Assembly (NCBI GenBank): GCA_963565915.1 | Contig: OY751488.1 | Coordinates: forward strand, 1,054,001-1,118,000 | Source of the DNA: Entoloma clypeatum | Taxonomy: Eukaryota; Basidiomycota; Agaricomycetes; Agaricales; Entolomataceae | Direction: 5' to 3' | DNA: 64,000 nt | Part shown: in pieces, positions 11,448 through 24,065 of the stretch | Layout: each line of letters opens with the position of its first letter | How positions within the stretch are numbered: the first letter of the stretch is position 1 | Program-made: the position numbers and the translations under genes | Notes under the pieces: model-generated | What the model saw: only the letters and a program-made list of their open reading frames with translations | The model's database searches: none | Told to the model about the DNA's origin: nothing

Positions 11448-13515
11448 ATGTCAACACCCTCTCTGAGTCTTACAAGAGACCAGCAACTCGCAGATGCAAA
11501 CACGGTTCAAGATAACTGGCTGTGGCTAGCGCCTCAAGACCTCCGTGAATTTGGATGGGTAGAGGAGAAGTGCGAGTTGCAGCATCTCAGCGATGTATGG
11601 TGGGGCCAAACGCAGAAGACGATTGGCGATGTCCTGTCTTTGCAGGACTTTCCTCCTGATGTGTTCTCAGAAGGTCCGACCTCGATCATCATCCGCCAAT
11701 GTTATGTGGACATGTTTGATTTTATCTGGAAATGTGGCGTGGAAGGCGAGGGTACAGGCGGAATTCTCATCACCGGTCATCCAGGTACTGGTGCGTTTAT
11801 GCTTCTCGCATCATCGCTTTCACAACCGAGGACTCAATTTAAGTCCTCACTAAAGGTAAAACCATGTTCCAACCCTACCTTCTCGTCCGCCTCCTCCAAC
11901 TCAAACAGAACGTGCTATTCTCCCTGGATGGCGAGAGAATTACCCTATTCTATTTTGGTCAAGTCTATGAAGCTACGACGCCCCGCGCCCCCAAACTTCC
12001 CCATGCCGGGTTATCATCCTCCGTCTTCCTCTGGTCTGTGTTCGATCAGAGAGAATGCAAGGAACCGTCCCTCAGCTTTACCGGTCGTGGGCGCTTCCCT
12101 ATCCAGACCACATCTCCCGATCCATCTCGCTACAAGCAATGGAGGAATGAACGATCGCCTCGCATTCGGGGTTTTCCATTATGGACGCGCTCGGAACTTA
12201 GGAAAGGGTAGGTCCACATTTCCTGGCATGGTGTTCGGCCAATGTCTCAGAGTCTGTGCTGCACAGGTTGGACTTCCAAGAACGACTTCCCCGCTTCAAT
12301 GAGGTGCTGGCTTTGTTTTATAAGGGCTCGAGAGATGATTCTATCCTAGCCAGATACCCGGGAACACGTGTACTCCTCGAAGATTGGTCTTCCGACGAGG
12401 CGGCGCCGCCGTCCGAGGACGTCTCTCCATCTCCGGCGTCGCTAGCACTCGAATACCTTTTGGATACCGCAATCGAGCATTTCGGTCGCGCTCCTCGTGA
12501 CGTGCATAATGGGGTCTTCGCATTCGAAGAAATGGTTGAACAGCACAACCTACGCAACTTCGATCTTGGCGAACTTCAGCGACTCGCGTCCTCTCTTTCT
12601 AGGAGAGAAATACTCGGTTCTGAACTTCCGGAGGCCTCTCATCATATCTTCGCTCTCTCCCGGGAGTTTCTTCGTTCTGGCGCGGATTGGCGTATAGAAT
12701 TTAAGTCAACGTGGGTCGCGAAACAATTTATGGACTTGCTGGCAGATGCGGACGACAGCGAGATTCGCCGGCAAATCACCTTTTATAGGAATATTCCGCG
12801 GATGAACAGCGTCGCAGGATATCTATCAGAGCCCCTCATTCACCGGATGCTGGCGAACACAACTACGGGCGATCTTTGGGCCCTCCATGCGATGTCATCT
12901 GCGAACGACAATCTGACGGTTCGCCTTAGTACACCCAATGCCAATGACGTACCCGACGACGTGCAGTTTGCCAAAGTCAAGCGCGGCAGGCGCAGATTTC
13001 ATGACCTACCCGAAATTTTTGAATCTGGTTGTTACTATCGGCCATATGCGGGGAATTTCCCTTCGTTCGATGCTTTCACCATCGAAATTAATGGGACATC
13101 AGCTTTGTTGTGGATCATCCTGATCACGACGTCCCGCTGTGCCCATGAAGGGTCAAGCGCGGGCTATCAGAAGGTCCGTCAGATCGTAAAGAAGCTGAAG
13201 ATGCAAATGCGCACCGATCAACCCCCTCCGGCAAAGGCCAAGAAGGGAGTGAGCGGTGGGAGCGCGTCCGTGCCATCTGTGGAAGTACGGTATCTTCTCG
13301 TCGTTCCGAAAGGTGGAAACACGAATCTACAATGGACTTTTCCCATGGGATGGATGCAGAACTACCAGAGGAATGATCATCGTGGTGACATCTACTGTTT
13401 GGAGGTTCCTCTTGCGGTACGCTCAACTGTGATTTTGCGCCGACGTGATGTATCTTGATAATTTCTTTAGGTGAATGACATCGCGAAGCCTCTACCCCGT
13501 CCTGGGTCCTCTTGA
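11448..13515 (+). CDS. P-loop ATPase with restriction-enzyme-like C-terminal domain, Crinkler/RHS type
   Basis: Four exons (11448-11790, 11856-12207, 12267-13416, 13471-13515) join in frame to 629 residues with no lesions. The frame extends upstream without an ATG; the first ATG is at 11448. Splicing exon 1 to exon 2 completes a Walker A motif GHPGTGKT at about residues 112-119. Near the C terminus the pattern FDAFTIEI, about 10 residues, then WIILITTS and a following His resembles the core of the restriction-endonuclease-like domain found in Crinkler-RHS proteins. No signal peptide is visible. In the published model of that class, the NTPase module is coupled to a nuclease or other effector tip derived from transposons. 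The role here, whether genome-conflict, effector or transposon-derived, is unknown. The call rests on domain pattern, not on a close homologue I can name. Confidence 0.6.
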
Positions 13516-15040
13516 TGTCCATTGGCAATGCTCGTAGGATTCGCGGTATTTCCTATACGGTTGCCGAGAACGGTTTCTCTAACATAATTACTATTATTAT
13601 CACGCAGAAGATGGACATCTAGATGCTCAGGTTGGAGCATGGTTGTTTCGCCTCTGGCAATGAACTATCAGTCCCTCTCCATTGTCGCCCTTGTATGTTG
13701 TACACAGTTCAATACCATACCGCCTCCTGGATACTTCTGCCATACTCAGCAACCCTCCGATCGACCTGAGTGCAGAAGGCTCGCGATGATCGCTCAACCT
13801 TCGCGTGGCCTATGTAGAGAGGCGTCTGGACAGATAGAGACGAAGAATCGATGGAAAATTCGGCAAGAAACGACCCGAGATCGACGTTGTCGTCTATCCT
13901 GGGGTAGCTCAGTTTGAGGGGCGTCGAAGGGCGCTTTTTAAACTAAAAACCACCAGTTCTGCGTGTGGAAGATAACATGGTGGGAACGGACCAATGTGTG
14001 GATTAAAGGCCGTGTAATCCGGCTCGAACTCGAAAGATTGGGTGAGTCACGGTCATACCAGTGCCCGTCCTCCGAATCGTCCTCCAAAAGACTGCACTAT
14101 GAGCCCCTCCGCAAGGACTGGTGACGAATGTGGTGGGCCATTTCAGCGAACGAGTTCCTGTAGGCGGTACATACCAGAACGGGTGGCACGTGGGCATGTT
14201 CAGACTCACGCCCCTGGCCACCCCCTACAACAGAGTTATCACAACGTGCGTACATTTATTTCTTCTCGTCCGGGAGCGCATCACTCGGGGTTTACCTGTA
14301 AAACCAAGAACCGAAAGACGTAATACGGAGAGGCATCCATGCAAGTGATCGTACATTTCTCTCTTTGTAAATAGTACGCTCAGTTCCAACCCCTGCAATA
14401 CTTTTCCCAATCTCCACGACGGTACACGGCCTGCTACGGAACCTTGACTCGGACACTCCAGACCCCACCGGGATATCGTGGAGTGCTCCTTGAAAATATG
14501 CATAGAACGCCAGGTTTGGTCATGAGTGCGTCCTTCTCATCGTCCTTTTCAAGTCGACTGCGTATTACATGACGAGCGCAGAAAGGAAAAGTGGGTCTAT
14601 CCCAACTGAAATCTCATCGCACATGGGCACATGGGGGGCGGGGTTAGTAAATTCGTGCATATTCCGCGTCATACGCATATCACTGATCTACGTTTCAGAA
14701 GTGCAAACTGGTTTTCGATATACCCATTTTGTTCAAAATGGCGTTCAAGGCTTGCCGCCGCATCCTGAGGACAAGAGGCTTAGCAAGGCCACCCTGAGAA
14801 TGCGTCTGTTTTTTTGAGTTGAGATATTTCGGGAAATGATCGATGATGCGATGGTCGGTATGTCTGCTGTGCAAAGTGTAAGCAGACTTTTGCCACATCA
14901 ATCACTCTGGACTATACTTATGCTTGCTTCTGCCCGTCTGCACAGCAAACTTCGGGCTCCGAGACCGTCGTCGCATACGCGCGGCTTACCATTTCACGTG
15001 TCTTTCTCGACCACTATAGTAAGCTCAAACGAAGCCGCAG
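13516..15040. other. Intergenic stretch, no supported gene
   Basis: Several frames under 100 codons are present on both strands between 13.6 and 14.9 kb. None has a recognisable motif or a convincing exon chain. Confidence 0.4.
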
Positions 15041-15047
15041 TATATAA
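15041..15047 (+). promoter_or_regulatory. TATA box of small secreted protein gene
   Basis: TATATAA lies 99 bp upstream of the start codon at 15146. Confidence 0.5.
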
Positions 15048-15145
15048 GGGCATCACCTTTCGGGATCCTCTAATTTTCATCGACAGTCCGAGTCCCATCT
15101 TCCAACCTACTCATCGAATATCTTGACTCTCCCTCAGGCTTCGCC

Positions 15146-15744
15146 ATGAAATTCATCTTCTCCGCTACCCTTCTCTCCCTCGCCGCCTTCGCCTCGGCTG
15201 CTTCAATTGTTGGCTCCCGTGCTGTCCAGTGCTCCGAGGCGAACCGTGTCGGAACCATCACCGTCACTCCCACCACCATCCATCCCGGAGGCGTAAGTCC
15301 TCGCAGCACACACACATAATAATAAAAACAGACCGTACTAATATCATTCTCTCTCATTCAGACCGTCTCCATACACGCCGACTACACCTGTGCATTCGAG
15401 AAAGGCTACCCACCCGCATTCCAGGCATACACCCTCGCCGTTCCCGTAAACAACACCGGATTCGAGCCGGACACTCTCCTCGCGTTCCGGAATACAAGCA
15501 GCTTAACAGCTGCTTCCCCCATCGATGATTTCACCGCCACGGTACGTTTGTTCTCTCTCTCTGTGTGTGTGTGTGCTCGATGGATGGAGTAACTTATCTA
15601 TAATAGGTTCCCTTTGGCTTCTTCAACCCGGCTTCTCAGTACGTTGTGAGGGTGTCCCTCACATACGGACACAGTGGCTCCAATGGCTCGCCGATATACC
15701 AATTCGCTGAGCTCCGACAACCTATCACCTTTACTGGCATTTAG
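15146..15744 (+). CDS. Small secreted protein, hypothetical
   Basis: Exons 15146-15292, 15362-15541 and 15607-15744 give a 154-residue protein. Residues 1-18 form a clear signal peptide (MKFIFSATLLSLAAFASA). The mature protein has two cysteines, two N-glycosylation sites (NNT and NTS) and a Thr/Val-rich, probably beta-sheet, composition. No known domain is recognised. The introns have canonical GTAAGT or GTACGT donors, and the coding exons are rich in C-ending codons like those of the well-expressed housekeeping genes nearby. Together with the TATA box this suggests a well-expressed extracellular protein. A second protein of similar size and signal-peptide style is encoded at 44702. Confidence 0.8.
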
Positions 15745-16060
15745 AGTATATAATGCACCTAAGGAATCATAATTTATTTCGCTGCTGAGTCGTAACGTTC
15801 GCGTCCTTTCTGCGCGATAATGGTCCGAGTCAATTCGTTTGAGGGGGAGGTCACAAATCAAAATGGACTGTTACCCAAGTCTTATGCACATCTTACAGCT
15901 GACCCAAGACTGACCCGGTCTTGGCGAACAAGAAAAACGGTCTCGCAAACATTAAATCATGCATTTATTCATGCATCGAATACTTAACTTGCACCTCCCC
16001 CAAATCAATAAATAAATCCAACTTCAACCACCCCAACCCCTCATCACCACCCTTTCTATT

Positions 16061-19000
16061 TCAAACCCTCACGATACCCGCAACACCCCCAACCAACATC
16101 GCATCCACCGCCCCTCCCGTCCTCCTCTCCACCCACTCATCCACCACCTCAAAAAGCGCCATCGCCGCCCCTCCCTCCGCCTTCACCGCCTTCTTCCCCG
16201 GCCACATCCCATTCTCCTGCAGCCCAATAAAGTTCACCAACAGTCCCCCGTCCCCACCATCAGGAGGAATCCTGATGACAAGATCAAGCGTCCACGCATC
16301 GCTCCCATAGAACGACGCTTCCCGCACATGGTGCCGCGCATGCTCATTCGGAGGCTGGCCGTCCAAGTTCCATTCCAGGACATGTGCGTCGAAAGCAATA
16401 ACTTTAGTTCGGGGGTGATTTCAGCTTGGCTTGAGAAACAACGACTGGGGGCAAAAAGAAAAAAAGAGAGAGAGAGAAACCTACCAGTCCAAATAAGCCC
16501 CGGATGATAAACCTTCAACCTCAACCTCCTCGTCCCCGCCCCAAAGTCCCTCACATCCTCCACCGCAACGACCGAAAACCCCCGCTCCCCACCCTCCGTC
16601 CACGGCGAGACATACCCCGGCTCAATCGCCAAAGGTACCTTGTACGACGTCAAGAACTAAACGAAAAAAAAAAAAAAGTAGGAAGGAATGATAAGCCCCA
16701 GCGTGTCAAGAAAAAAAAAAAAAAGACCCACATTAGAAAAAGGGTATATGATATCCCAATCCGACGTATACTCATCCATCGCAACAGGCACCAGCGCCTC
16801 CGCGTTCCCTCTCACATCCGGCGCCGCAAACTCGTGCACCATATCCTTCACCAGACCCTCAAAGCCAGACGCACCGTCCGCCGAAGCGATGTGCAGGTGC
16901 CTCTCGCTCGACGTGATCTTTTAAAAAAAAATCCCAACGAAACCATCAGCTCTCTCATCCAGATGATACGTCAAACACAGAGAGAGAGAGAAGGAAAGAA
17001 AGAAAGGGAGGGAGGGAGGGGCCAGTCGAAGGGACCGTGACAGATTGATATCCAGGGCAGGCAGACAAAAACACAAACAAGGGAAAAAAAAAAAAAAACC
17101 CACATTCTCTAAATGCAACACAAACACCCTCTTCTGATGCATATCATCAAACACATTCCGCCCCGCCATCCACGCCACCACACCCACCAACACAACCCCA
17201 ACACACCTAACCGCACCCCCAAGCGTCCCCCGCCCAAACCGGTGCGCAAACGGGATCGCAAGCGGGAGCGCCAGCGCGCCAATCGCCGAAACGATAGAGG
17301 CGATGATGTTGTCTGCCGGAGCGTCGGCGCCGATGCGGCCTGTCTAGAAGAAAAACGTAGGGGGGTTTGTGTGTGTGTGTGTGTGAGCGTATGCTTTGAG
17401 ATATAAGGGGAAAAGAAGAGAAGGGGAAGGAAGGAAACCAACCAGAGGAACAAACACCTCCACGACCGGAACGAGAAGCAGGACGCCCCCAAACAGCGGG
17501 AAAGCCTGCCCCACCGCATACGTCATCAGCGCGATCTCGTTCCGTTTCCCATTCCCATTACCGCTGGCCCGCCCTTCAAGGGAAAGGAACAGCGGGTTGA
17601 GGAGGAGCGCAATAAAGAGCGGGAACGCCGAGAGGAAGAAAATCGCCGCGGAGCCGATGCCGATGAGCTGGATGACCAGCGCGGCAAAGGACTGGATGAG
17701 CAGCAGGGACGAAAACAGCGTGTGTTCGGACACCGTCGATGTCTTGGAGGAGGAGGGATTGGTGAGTACGAACTGGGAGAGGAGGGCGCCTATAATCCCC
17801 CAAGGTTGAGATTAATAAGTAATGGGGGGAGGAAGGAAAAGAAACACACCAAACAGCCCCGCACACCCAAACCCGGCCACAGCGACCATCTCGTTCGAAA
17901 ACCAGCTCATGCCCTTCCCCAGCCCGTACTTCAACAACAATGCGACCACGTTCGCAGACAGGACGCACCCGCCCAGGCCGGCGAGGACGAACTTCATACC
18001 ACGGAGCTGCGATCTCCACACCCCGGTGCCTTTTCCTTTGGCGTCCTCGCCATCGCCGTCCCCGCCATGCATCCAAAGGAAAAGAATGGATGCGGCCAGG
18101 AGCGCGGAGTAGAGGATTTTGGCGGTCCTGAAGGAGTATATGAAGAAGGCACCCAGGTAGGAGAAGAAGACCGTCGTGGGTCGGGTATATGTCGTTAGTG
18201 TTGGTAAAGGCGAGCTCGGGGAGGTGGAGAGGTGCTGTAGCAGGGCGAGTGTGTTCATCGCCATATTCTGAATGTATTGTGAGACAAGGATGAAAAGACG
18301 AAGAGAGAACGGACCTGGGCAACACCAGGCTGGATATTCTCCACAAGGTCCTTGCGCATGTGGTATAAGTAGCTGTTCCCGACGATTGCCATCTGAATAT
18401 GCGGGGGTGAACAACACTGTTATCTCAAAAAAGAAAAGGGGACCCACGTCAAGCCCTGTGACGTTCAGGTACTGCTCAAACTGGCGAAAGTCGGTGCTAC
18501 ATGACGGAACAAGTAATAAGAACCGACTATGTAGCAAGATGGAACGTGAGGGAATCGGGATACGTACTCCGAGAGAATGATCCCGGAGCTGAAGATGTCG
18601 TTTGCAAAGATGGTGCCGAACGGTCTGCAATTCATGCACGTCAATCGATAGGCAAGAGGGGGTCCAGTAAATATGTTGGAGCGTACCGAGGGACATGTGA
18701 GTACGCCTCAATCATCTCTTCCGAAGTCGCCTGGAACAGGATCTCGCGGCCGGTGGTGCCAGCAGCTTCGAGGTTGATGACAGCGCGGACACTTGGATGG
18801 ATTCGTGAGCAAGGGGAGGGGGGGAAGAGCAAAAAGGGACTCGGAGGACGTACGTGGACGCAATTGGATGTTGAGTCGAGAAAAGGTGAGATCCATCCTG
18901 CAACGACTCTTCCGCATTGTTGAACACTGCGCAGGTATGAAAGAATGAAAAAATAAAAACAAAGACGCATATACGCACAAAACACGATAGCATGCTTCGG

Positions 19001-19743
19001 CTCCCATTCCTCTGTCTGCACCAGGACGCGCATGCACTCCAGCATCACGCCGACCGGCAACGCGTCGTCCGCCGCGCCCGGGCTCGGGAGTGTGCTGTCC
19101 AGGTGGGAATTGACAAGGACGGAGTGGGCTTTGGACTCGGGTGTGCCGTCGGAGATGCGGACGACGATGTTGGTGAGGTCGACGTAGGTCTTGTAGAGTC
19201 GTTTACCCATCATGTCGAACCTACGCGGGTTGTTGAATGTCAATTTCCCATGACCATGTTGAGTGAGAGGAACGCACCGGTGACTCCCGCTGCCCTGCTG
19301 CCTCCACACCTCGCATTCGAGTTTTCTCGTCCCTCCGGACTTCCTTACGACGTCCTCGCACATCCGCTTGACGCCCTCTGCCTGCTCGACCATCCACCTG
19401 TCCGCGACCGCATGCTCGTAGGTCCCCACCGTCCGGTATCCGATGCCTTCAGAGAGGTGTTTAGCGTAAGCGAGGATCCGCGCTTCCGATAGCTGGGGCA
19501 GAGACGTGACGGGGTCGAATCTGTGTAGAGTATTAGTATGTAATATGGGCAAGATAACATCTCAACACCCTTACAACTCTGTCAAGGGTTTAGGAAGATC
19601 TGGCAAATAAAAAAATAAAATGAAAATAAATATAGAAAAAGGTTAGCACACGAACCACGGTGTTGGGTGAGTGCAAGCCATGGCACGCCAATGAGCAGCG
19701 GGGAAAGAAACAAAAGGGAGCGAAACGGCCCCCAGCAAGGCAT
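16061..19743 (-). CDS. ER metallopeptidase-1-like M28 peptidase, multi-pass membrane protein
   Basis: The gene starts at ATG 19743, where an N-terminal hydrophobic helix (SLLFLSPLLIGVPWLAL) is encoded. A very short exon at about 19577-19601 (DLPKPLTEL) follows, then an exon starting at FDPVTSLPQLSEAR. The M28 zinc-peptidase core shows NSHLDSTLPSPGAADDA (His and Asp ligands, about 19095), an FNNAEES Glu pair (about 18905), a TDFRQF motif and a YLYHMRKDLVENIQPG block carrying the last His. At least six hydrophobic helices follow between 18250 and 17110, and the lumenal C-terminal domain ends at TGA 16061. This architecture matches ERMP1/Fxna-type endoplasmic reticulum peptidases rather than secreted aminopeptidases. 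The gene has about 13 exons, and several introns contain A/T or GT runs. No lesion was seen. Confidence 0.85.
17370..17386. repeat. GT dinucleotide microsatellite in an intron
   Basis: A run of GT repeats lies in an intron of the M28 peptidase gene. Confidence 0.8.
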
Positions 19744-19866
19744 GGTTCAAAGACAAGAAATGGACTGATAATAAAAATAAAATAAAACTTATAAACCACG
19801 GTGTTACCGGCCCCCGGCTCGCCTCAAATAGGGACGTGCGCCCTTGTGAAGATTTCTCTGTATTTT

Positions 19867-21723
19867 TTACTCGTCATCCACCTCTTTACCACTACCCTTC
19901 CTCCTCCTCACCTTCCCTGCTTCCCGCCACCTTTTCCTCCACCCCCTCGTCAGCTCCCCCTTCTCCTCCTCCCACCGCGCACGTATCTCCGCCTCCGTCT
20001 CCGTGCGGAAGAACCCCACTCCCGGATCACGCCAGCTCCATTTCCTGTCCCGCCCAACGTCAAATATGTCTTTGAGCCCCTTTGGCTTTGACGCTGCAGG
20101 GAAGAACAGGGTCTGCTTCGGGTTGAAAGTTGATGTCGCCGTTGCTGGAGCGGACGTGGGTATAGGTTTCGACGAGAGAGGAGGTGCGGGGTCGTTCGGC
20201 GCGACGGTGGTGGGGAACGGCACCTCGTCATCTAGTTCGAGATCCAAGTCGAGGTGGTCGAGGAGGGAGAACCCGGCTAGAATATTGAATGTAAACGATA
20301 GCAATCATGAACGAGGAATGCAAACGTGCCGTCGTCTTCCCTTGGGGCGAAGATATCCTTCAGTCCTGTTGGTTTATCCCCTGCTGTCGGCTTTGGTGAA
20401 GGCGGCGGCGGTTTGGCGCTGGACGTCGCCATTTTAGTCTCTCTCTTCATCGGAACTTCTTCAAAATCGGCTGTGTCTTCTCCGGCCATTCTCGCGTCTT
20501 CTCCTCTTAATAGAGCCTCCTCGTCGACGTCCGAACCTATGCTCTCCCTGCCCACCCAATCGTCGTCCTCGACGTCGTCGCCGCCTTCGTCTTTGTTGCC
20601 GAACAGAGAGGCGAGAAAGTTCAGCGTTGCCATTTTTTCCGTTGCAATGTCGGTACCGTCCGCTGCGCTTTGAACCTGTAGAGGTGGTACGACTTTTGAA
20701 TGTGCAGATAGTAGCGTGGTCGCAGACAGTTGCGCAGGAGGTACATCCTCAACCATCGCCACATCGTCACCGTCACCTTCGCTGCCTTCCATTGCATCAT
20801 CTTCACGGTCACCTCCACCATCGTTTTCACCGCCATCCCCATCCCCAGCTCCATCAGGAGCCTGAATACTACCACCAACCCCACCGTCCAACCACACCCC
20901 GCTGAGATACGTGCTCCCCCACCGCGTCATATCGATCTTCCTCCTCCTCGCCCTCACATCCGGCTCCCTCACCCTTTTCCTCTTCTTCCCCGCAACGTCC
21001 TTCCCCTGCCCTTTCCCCTTCGTTCCAGCAAGTAAAACCGACTGCTCCGGCAACGGCAACGGCCTATCGGGACGCATCTTCACAGCCCACAGGACCCGCC
21101 CCAGAGGCGTGACCTTCCACCCGCCCCCGCGCGATGCGGCGCCGGCACGGGTGACGAGGGACATGTCAGACGCGTTGACGCCGGCGTGGTATTTGTGTTT
21201 GGACCTTTGTGGAAGCGGGGCCGGGCGTTCGGCTGCGAGGCTAGATAAGTTTGGTGCGTACGTGAAGGGTGGTTGGTGAGTAGGGAGAGGAGGGGATGGG
21301 GGGAAGGATTTTTTTACCGTGCTTCCCAATCAGGCCTGGCGTCGCCGATGCGGAGTTTGGCACCTTTCCAGGTCGTGCCGCTCAATGTCGTGATGCCTAT
21401 AAACAATAGAAAAGAGGTTCAGTACGATATTTTTCCAAGAACAGAAAGGATAAAAGAAATTTTAAAAGAGACTTACACTTCCCAACACCCTTTCCCGTCC
21501 CCTCAACCGTGACGTACCCCCAGCCCCTCAGATCTCCCAATGCATTTCTCAGATCAAACCCGTCAACCGAGGTCACGGAGACGCCAGGAAAGGTCGACAA
21601 CCGCGCACGGATCTCAGCGGGGGTGATGGCGAGAGTCGACGCAGACTTGTGCGGCGGTTGCGGCTGCAGTGCAAGATGCAGTCTTTTCGTTATCGTCGGG
21701 TCAGAGTCGCCTGAAGGTGCCAT
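19867..21723 (-). CDS. NOL8-like nucleolar RNA-binding protein (RRM)
   Basis: The gene runs from ATG 21723 to TAA 19867. An N-terminal RRM spans about residues 10-100: it opens with KRLHLAL, has AEIRARLSTFPGVSVTSVDGF and GWGYVTVEG, then after an intron LSGTTWKGAKLRIGDARPDW. The middle is basic (KGKGQGKDVAGKKRKRVREP, a likely nuclear or nucleolar signal) and then highly acidic (about 20750-20850 and 20480-20600). The C terminus has KGLKDIFD, repeated from an earlier GLKDIFA, and an FFRTETEAEIRARWEEEKGEL segment followed by a basic tail. This layout fits fungal NOL8-type proteins implicated in ribosome biogenesis. Four or five exons are needed, all with canonical junctions. The 5' end is 130 bp from the divergent NUP53 gene. 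Confidence 0.75.
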
Positions 21724-21853
21724 TCCGACCTCTGTGGTCGCGGTAGTGAATAAGACTAGGTGCAGTCACGTGATCGACTTCACAAACAAACAAAGCGCAA
21801 CACGTCGCGTCGCTAAACCTAAACCAAAAAAGCGTGGTCATCTTCAAACCACG
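21724..21853. promoter_or_regulatory. Shared divergent promoter between NOL8-like and NUP53 genes
   Basis: Only 130 bp separate the two start codons. No TATA box is visible. A CACGTG-like GTCACGTGAT motif lies at 21765-21774. Confidence 0.5.
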
Positions 21854-23402
21854 ATGCATTCCTCCCCATTCACCGTCGCAGGCATGCCCTTGAACTCGTC
21901 CACGTCCTCCTCTCACTCTCAGCACTCAACATCGACGCCTAATCTTCACGGGTGGGGTTCCAGCAGCATGAACATGAGCACCGGCCCTGGTGCGAGCATG
22001 GCGGGACACGGAGGGTACGGAGGTGGTGGTGGAGGTGGAGGTGGCATGGGGATGAGCGGGATGGGTGGCCCTGCGACGTCGTTCTCCGAGAGCCACGGTC
22101 TCGCGCAGTCAAGGAGTCACTACCAAGCGGGGTATCTGATGGTCCGTGATACTCTTTTTTTTTTGTTTTTTAATTCCCACTTACAGCCTTACTATCACAG
22201 TCATCACAGAATAGCGTGCGTCCGTCTCCACCTTTACAAATAATAGGAAATTTTCTTTGGACCTGATCAATATGCGACAGAGCTCACCCCCAGGCGGGCA
22301 ACACAGCGCCTACGCAGACGAGCCACCGATCGTGCAGACCAAAGCAAAGATGAACAAGATACTCTCAAGGGGATCCACCGCGGATTTCGGGATGGACTCC
22401 ATGTTTGAGAGCACCAGGTAGGCATTTCCTTTTTCTCTTTTAAAAAGAAAATTCAAGACAATATGACGGGGCGTTCTTTCTAGGAGACAGCGCCAGAAAC
22501 GCGCGGACGAAGACGCACCCCCAACGAGTTCCGTGTTCGACATCCCGAACGAGATACCAACCACAACCGGATCGCACACCCCATTCCGCGTACGTTTTGC
22601 TTTGTCACATTACCTTCGTCCTGTACCAAGTACACACGTACACAGGCCGCCGCCGCCCTCGATTCGTCCGCCTTCCGCCGCCCCCAACCAGGAACCCCTC
22701 AACAGGCCTCCTCCACCCACCACCGCCAAAATTCCCAACACCAACAACAACAACAACAGCCCGTCTACCTCATCGTCTTCGGATACCCCACCGACAAATA
22801 CAGTCTCGCAGTCGAATACTTCCAGTCCCTCGGCACGTCCGTGACCCAGCCCGACGTGAACAGCGACATCCAGAACTGTTTCCGCATCGGGTACCACGAC
22901 CCCGCCGAGGCGATGCGCGCCGCCAGGAAGAACGGGGAGGTGCTCTGCGGGAGCTGGATGATCGGTGTCAAATACGCTGTGCGCAGATTCCTCCCCTCCC
23001 AAAAACTCAAAACTAACACTAACACTAAACCAGGACCCAGTCCCTTTCGAACTCGCCCAAGCTTCGACGTCCTCCGCACCCCATTCGATGGCGATGGACA
23101 CTGACTCCCCGCCGGTGCGCCAAGCGCAGCAGGTACAGGTGCAGACGGCTCCTGTGGGCACGCCCATCCGGCTTGCCCCGTCTTCGTCGGCGTTTCGGAG
23201 GAATGCGCCTGGTCAGGGGGGAGGAGGAGGAGGACAGCAGCAATCACAACAACAACAATCACAATCACAACAGCAGCAGCAGCAGGGTCCGGTGAGGGGA
23301 TGGGAACCGGGACTGCCGGGGGGTGGTGTTGATCCGCAGGCGGGGGAGGGCCAAAAGAAGGGTGTGTTGGGGCAGGTTTCGGATTTGATTTTTGGGTGGT
23401 AG
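21854..23402 (+). CDS. NUP53: Nucleoporin NUP53/NUP35-type (MPPN domain)
   Basis: The first exon (from ATG 21854) encodes a Ser/Gly/Met-rich region. A 15-nt micro-exon near 22202-22216 follows, then exons encoding DEPPIVQTKAKMNKILSRG and the RRM-like MPPN/Nup35 domain, with IVFGYPTDKYSLAVEYFQSLG at about 22775 and FRIGYHDPAEAMRAARKNG at about 22880. A Gln-rich tract precedes the C terminus, which ends in VLGQVSDLIFGW, the short amphipathic membrane-binding helix typical of Nup53/Nup35. The protein belongs to the inner ring of the nuclear pore complex, linking Nup155/170 and Nup93/Nic96-type partners to the membrane. The domain order and C-terminal helix make the call firm. The exact placement of the micro-exon is inferred from frame continuity. 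Confidence 0.86.
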
Positions 23403-24065
23403 TATATATACCTTTTTTTTTTAGTTTTTCTCTTTTTTTTACGTTTTAGAGGTGTGGGTTCTGGTATATGGCAGTCATCATGTGGGCTGTAGAATTTTTT
23501 ACTATGGGCTGATTGTCCACGACGTCGACGTTAAATTAACTACAGAGTTCCTTCGCTACATATGTAGAAGAATCTTGGCCTTACTTACGAGACCTTTTCA
23601 TCCACGTGAAATCTTAATCAAGTCTCTGTGACTCTCTTTCTTGCCTGAATGCGGATTGTACTAGCATGCGGGAGCGGGGGGGGGGGGGAGGGTACGAGCG
23701 TTGTGGATGGATGGATGGATGGGTCGGACTGGGTATCGTCACGGTCCCATGCGATGCAAGACCACTGACACGGTAGACAGGAGGCTTTCATGACGCAGAC
23801 TACGGGAAGTGACCACGGCATACGGTTTCGTGTAGTCAAACTCCGACTGTTGCTTTCCGAGCCAAGTCATGACCTTCTGGTACCCATGAAATGACACGAG
23901 AAGACCTTTGCAAGTTATCGACAATCCGATGTTTTCTAAGGAACACAGACTGGAATTCTAGGTACGAGATAAATCACTGATGATAATAACCCTAAGCCAT
24001 GCGTCAGTCTGCAACTGACATGGGACGAGGCCCACTGACCCACTGCTTCCCCTGCCACCGAATGA
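23403..24065. other. Intergenic stretch with simple repeats
   Basis: This holds T runs just after the NUP53 stop, a G run at 23678-23688 and a short GGAT repeat at 23706-23721. No gene is supported. Confidence 0.5.

Noticed and set aside
17109..17519. Hydrophobic Arg/Leu-rich open frame and its opposite-strand partner
   Set aside because: These are out-of-frame shadows of the M28 peptidase transmembrane exons and a T/GT-rich intron.
20627..21279. Plus-strand frames rich in Pro, His and Arg opposite the NOL8-like gene
   Set aside because: They are antisense shadows of acidic and basic exons of the NOL8-like gene, with no splice chain or motif.
22610..23268. Minus-strand open frames of 167-185 codons opposite NUP53
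   Set aside because: The plus strand carries a well-supported nucleoporin; the Gln/Gly-rich coding creates open antisense frames.
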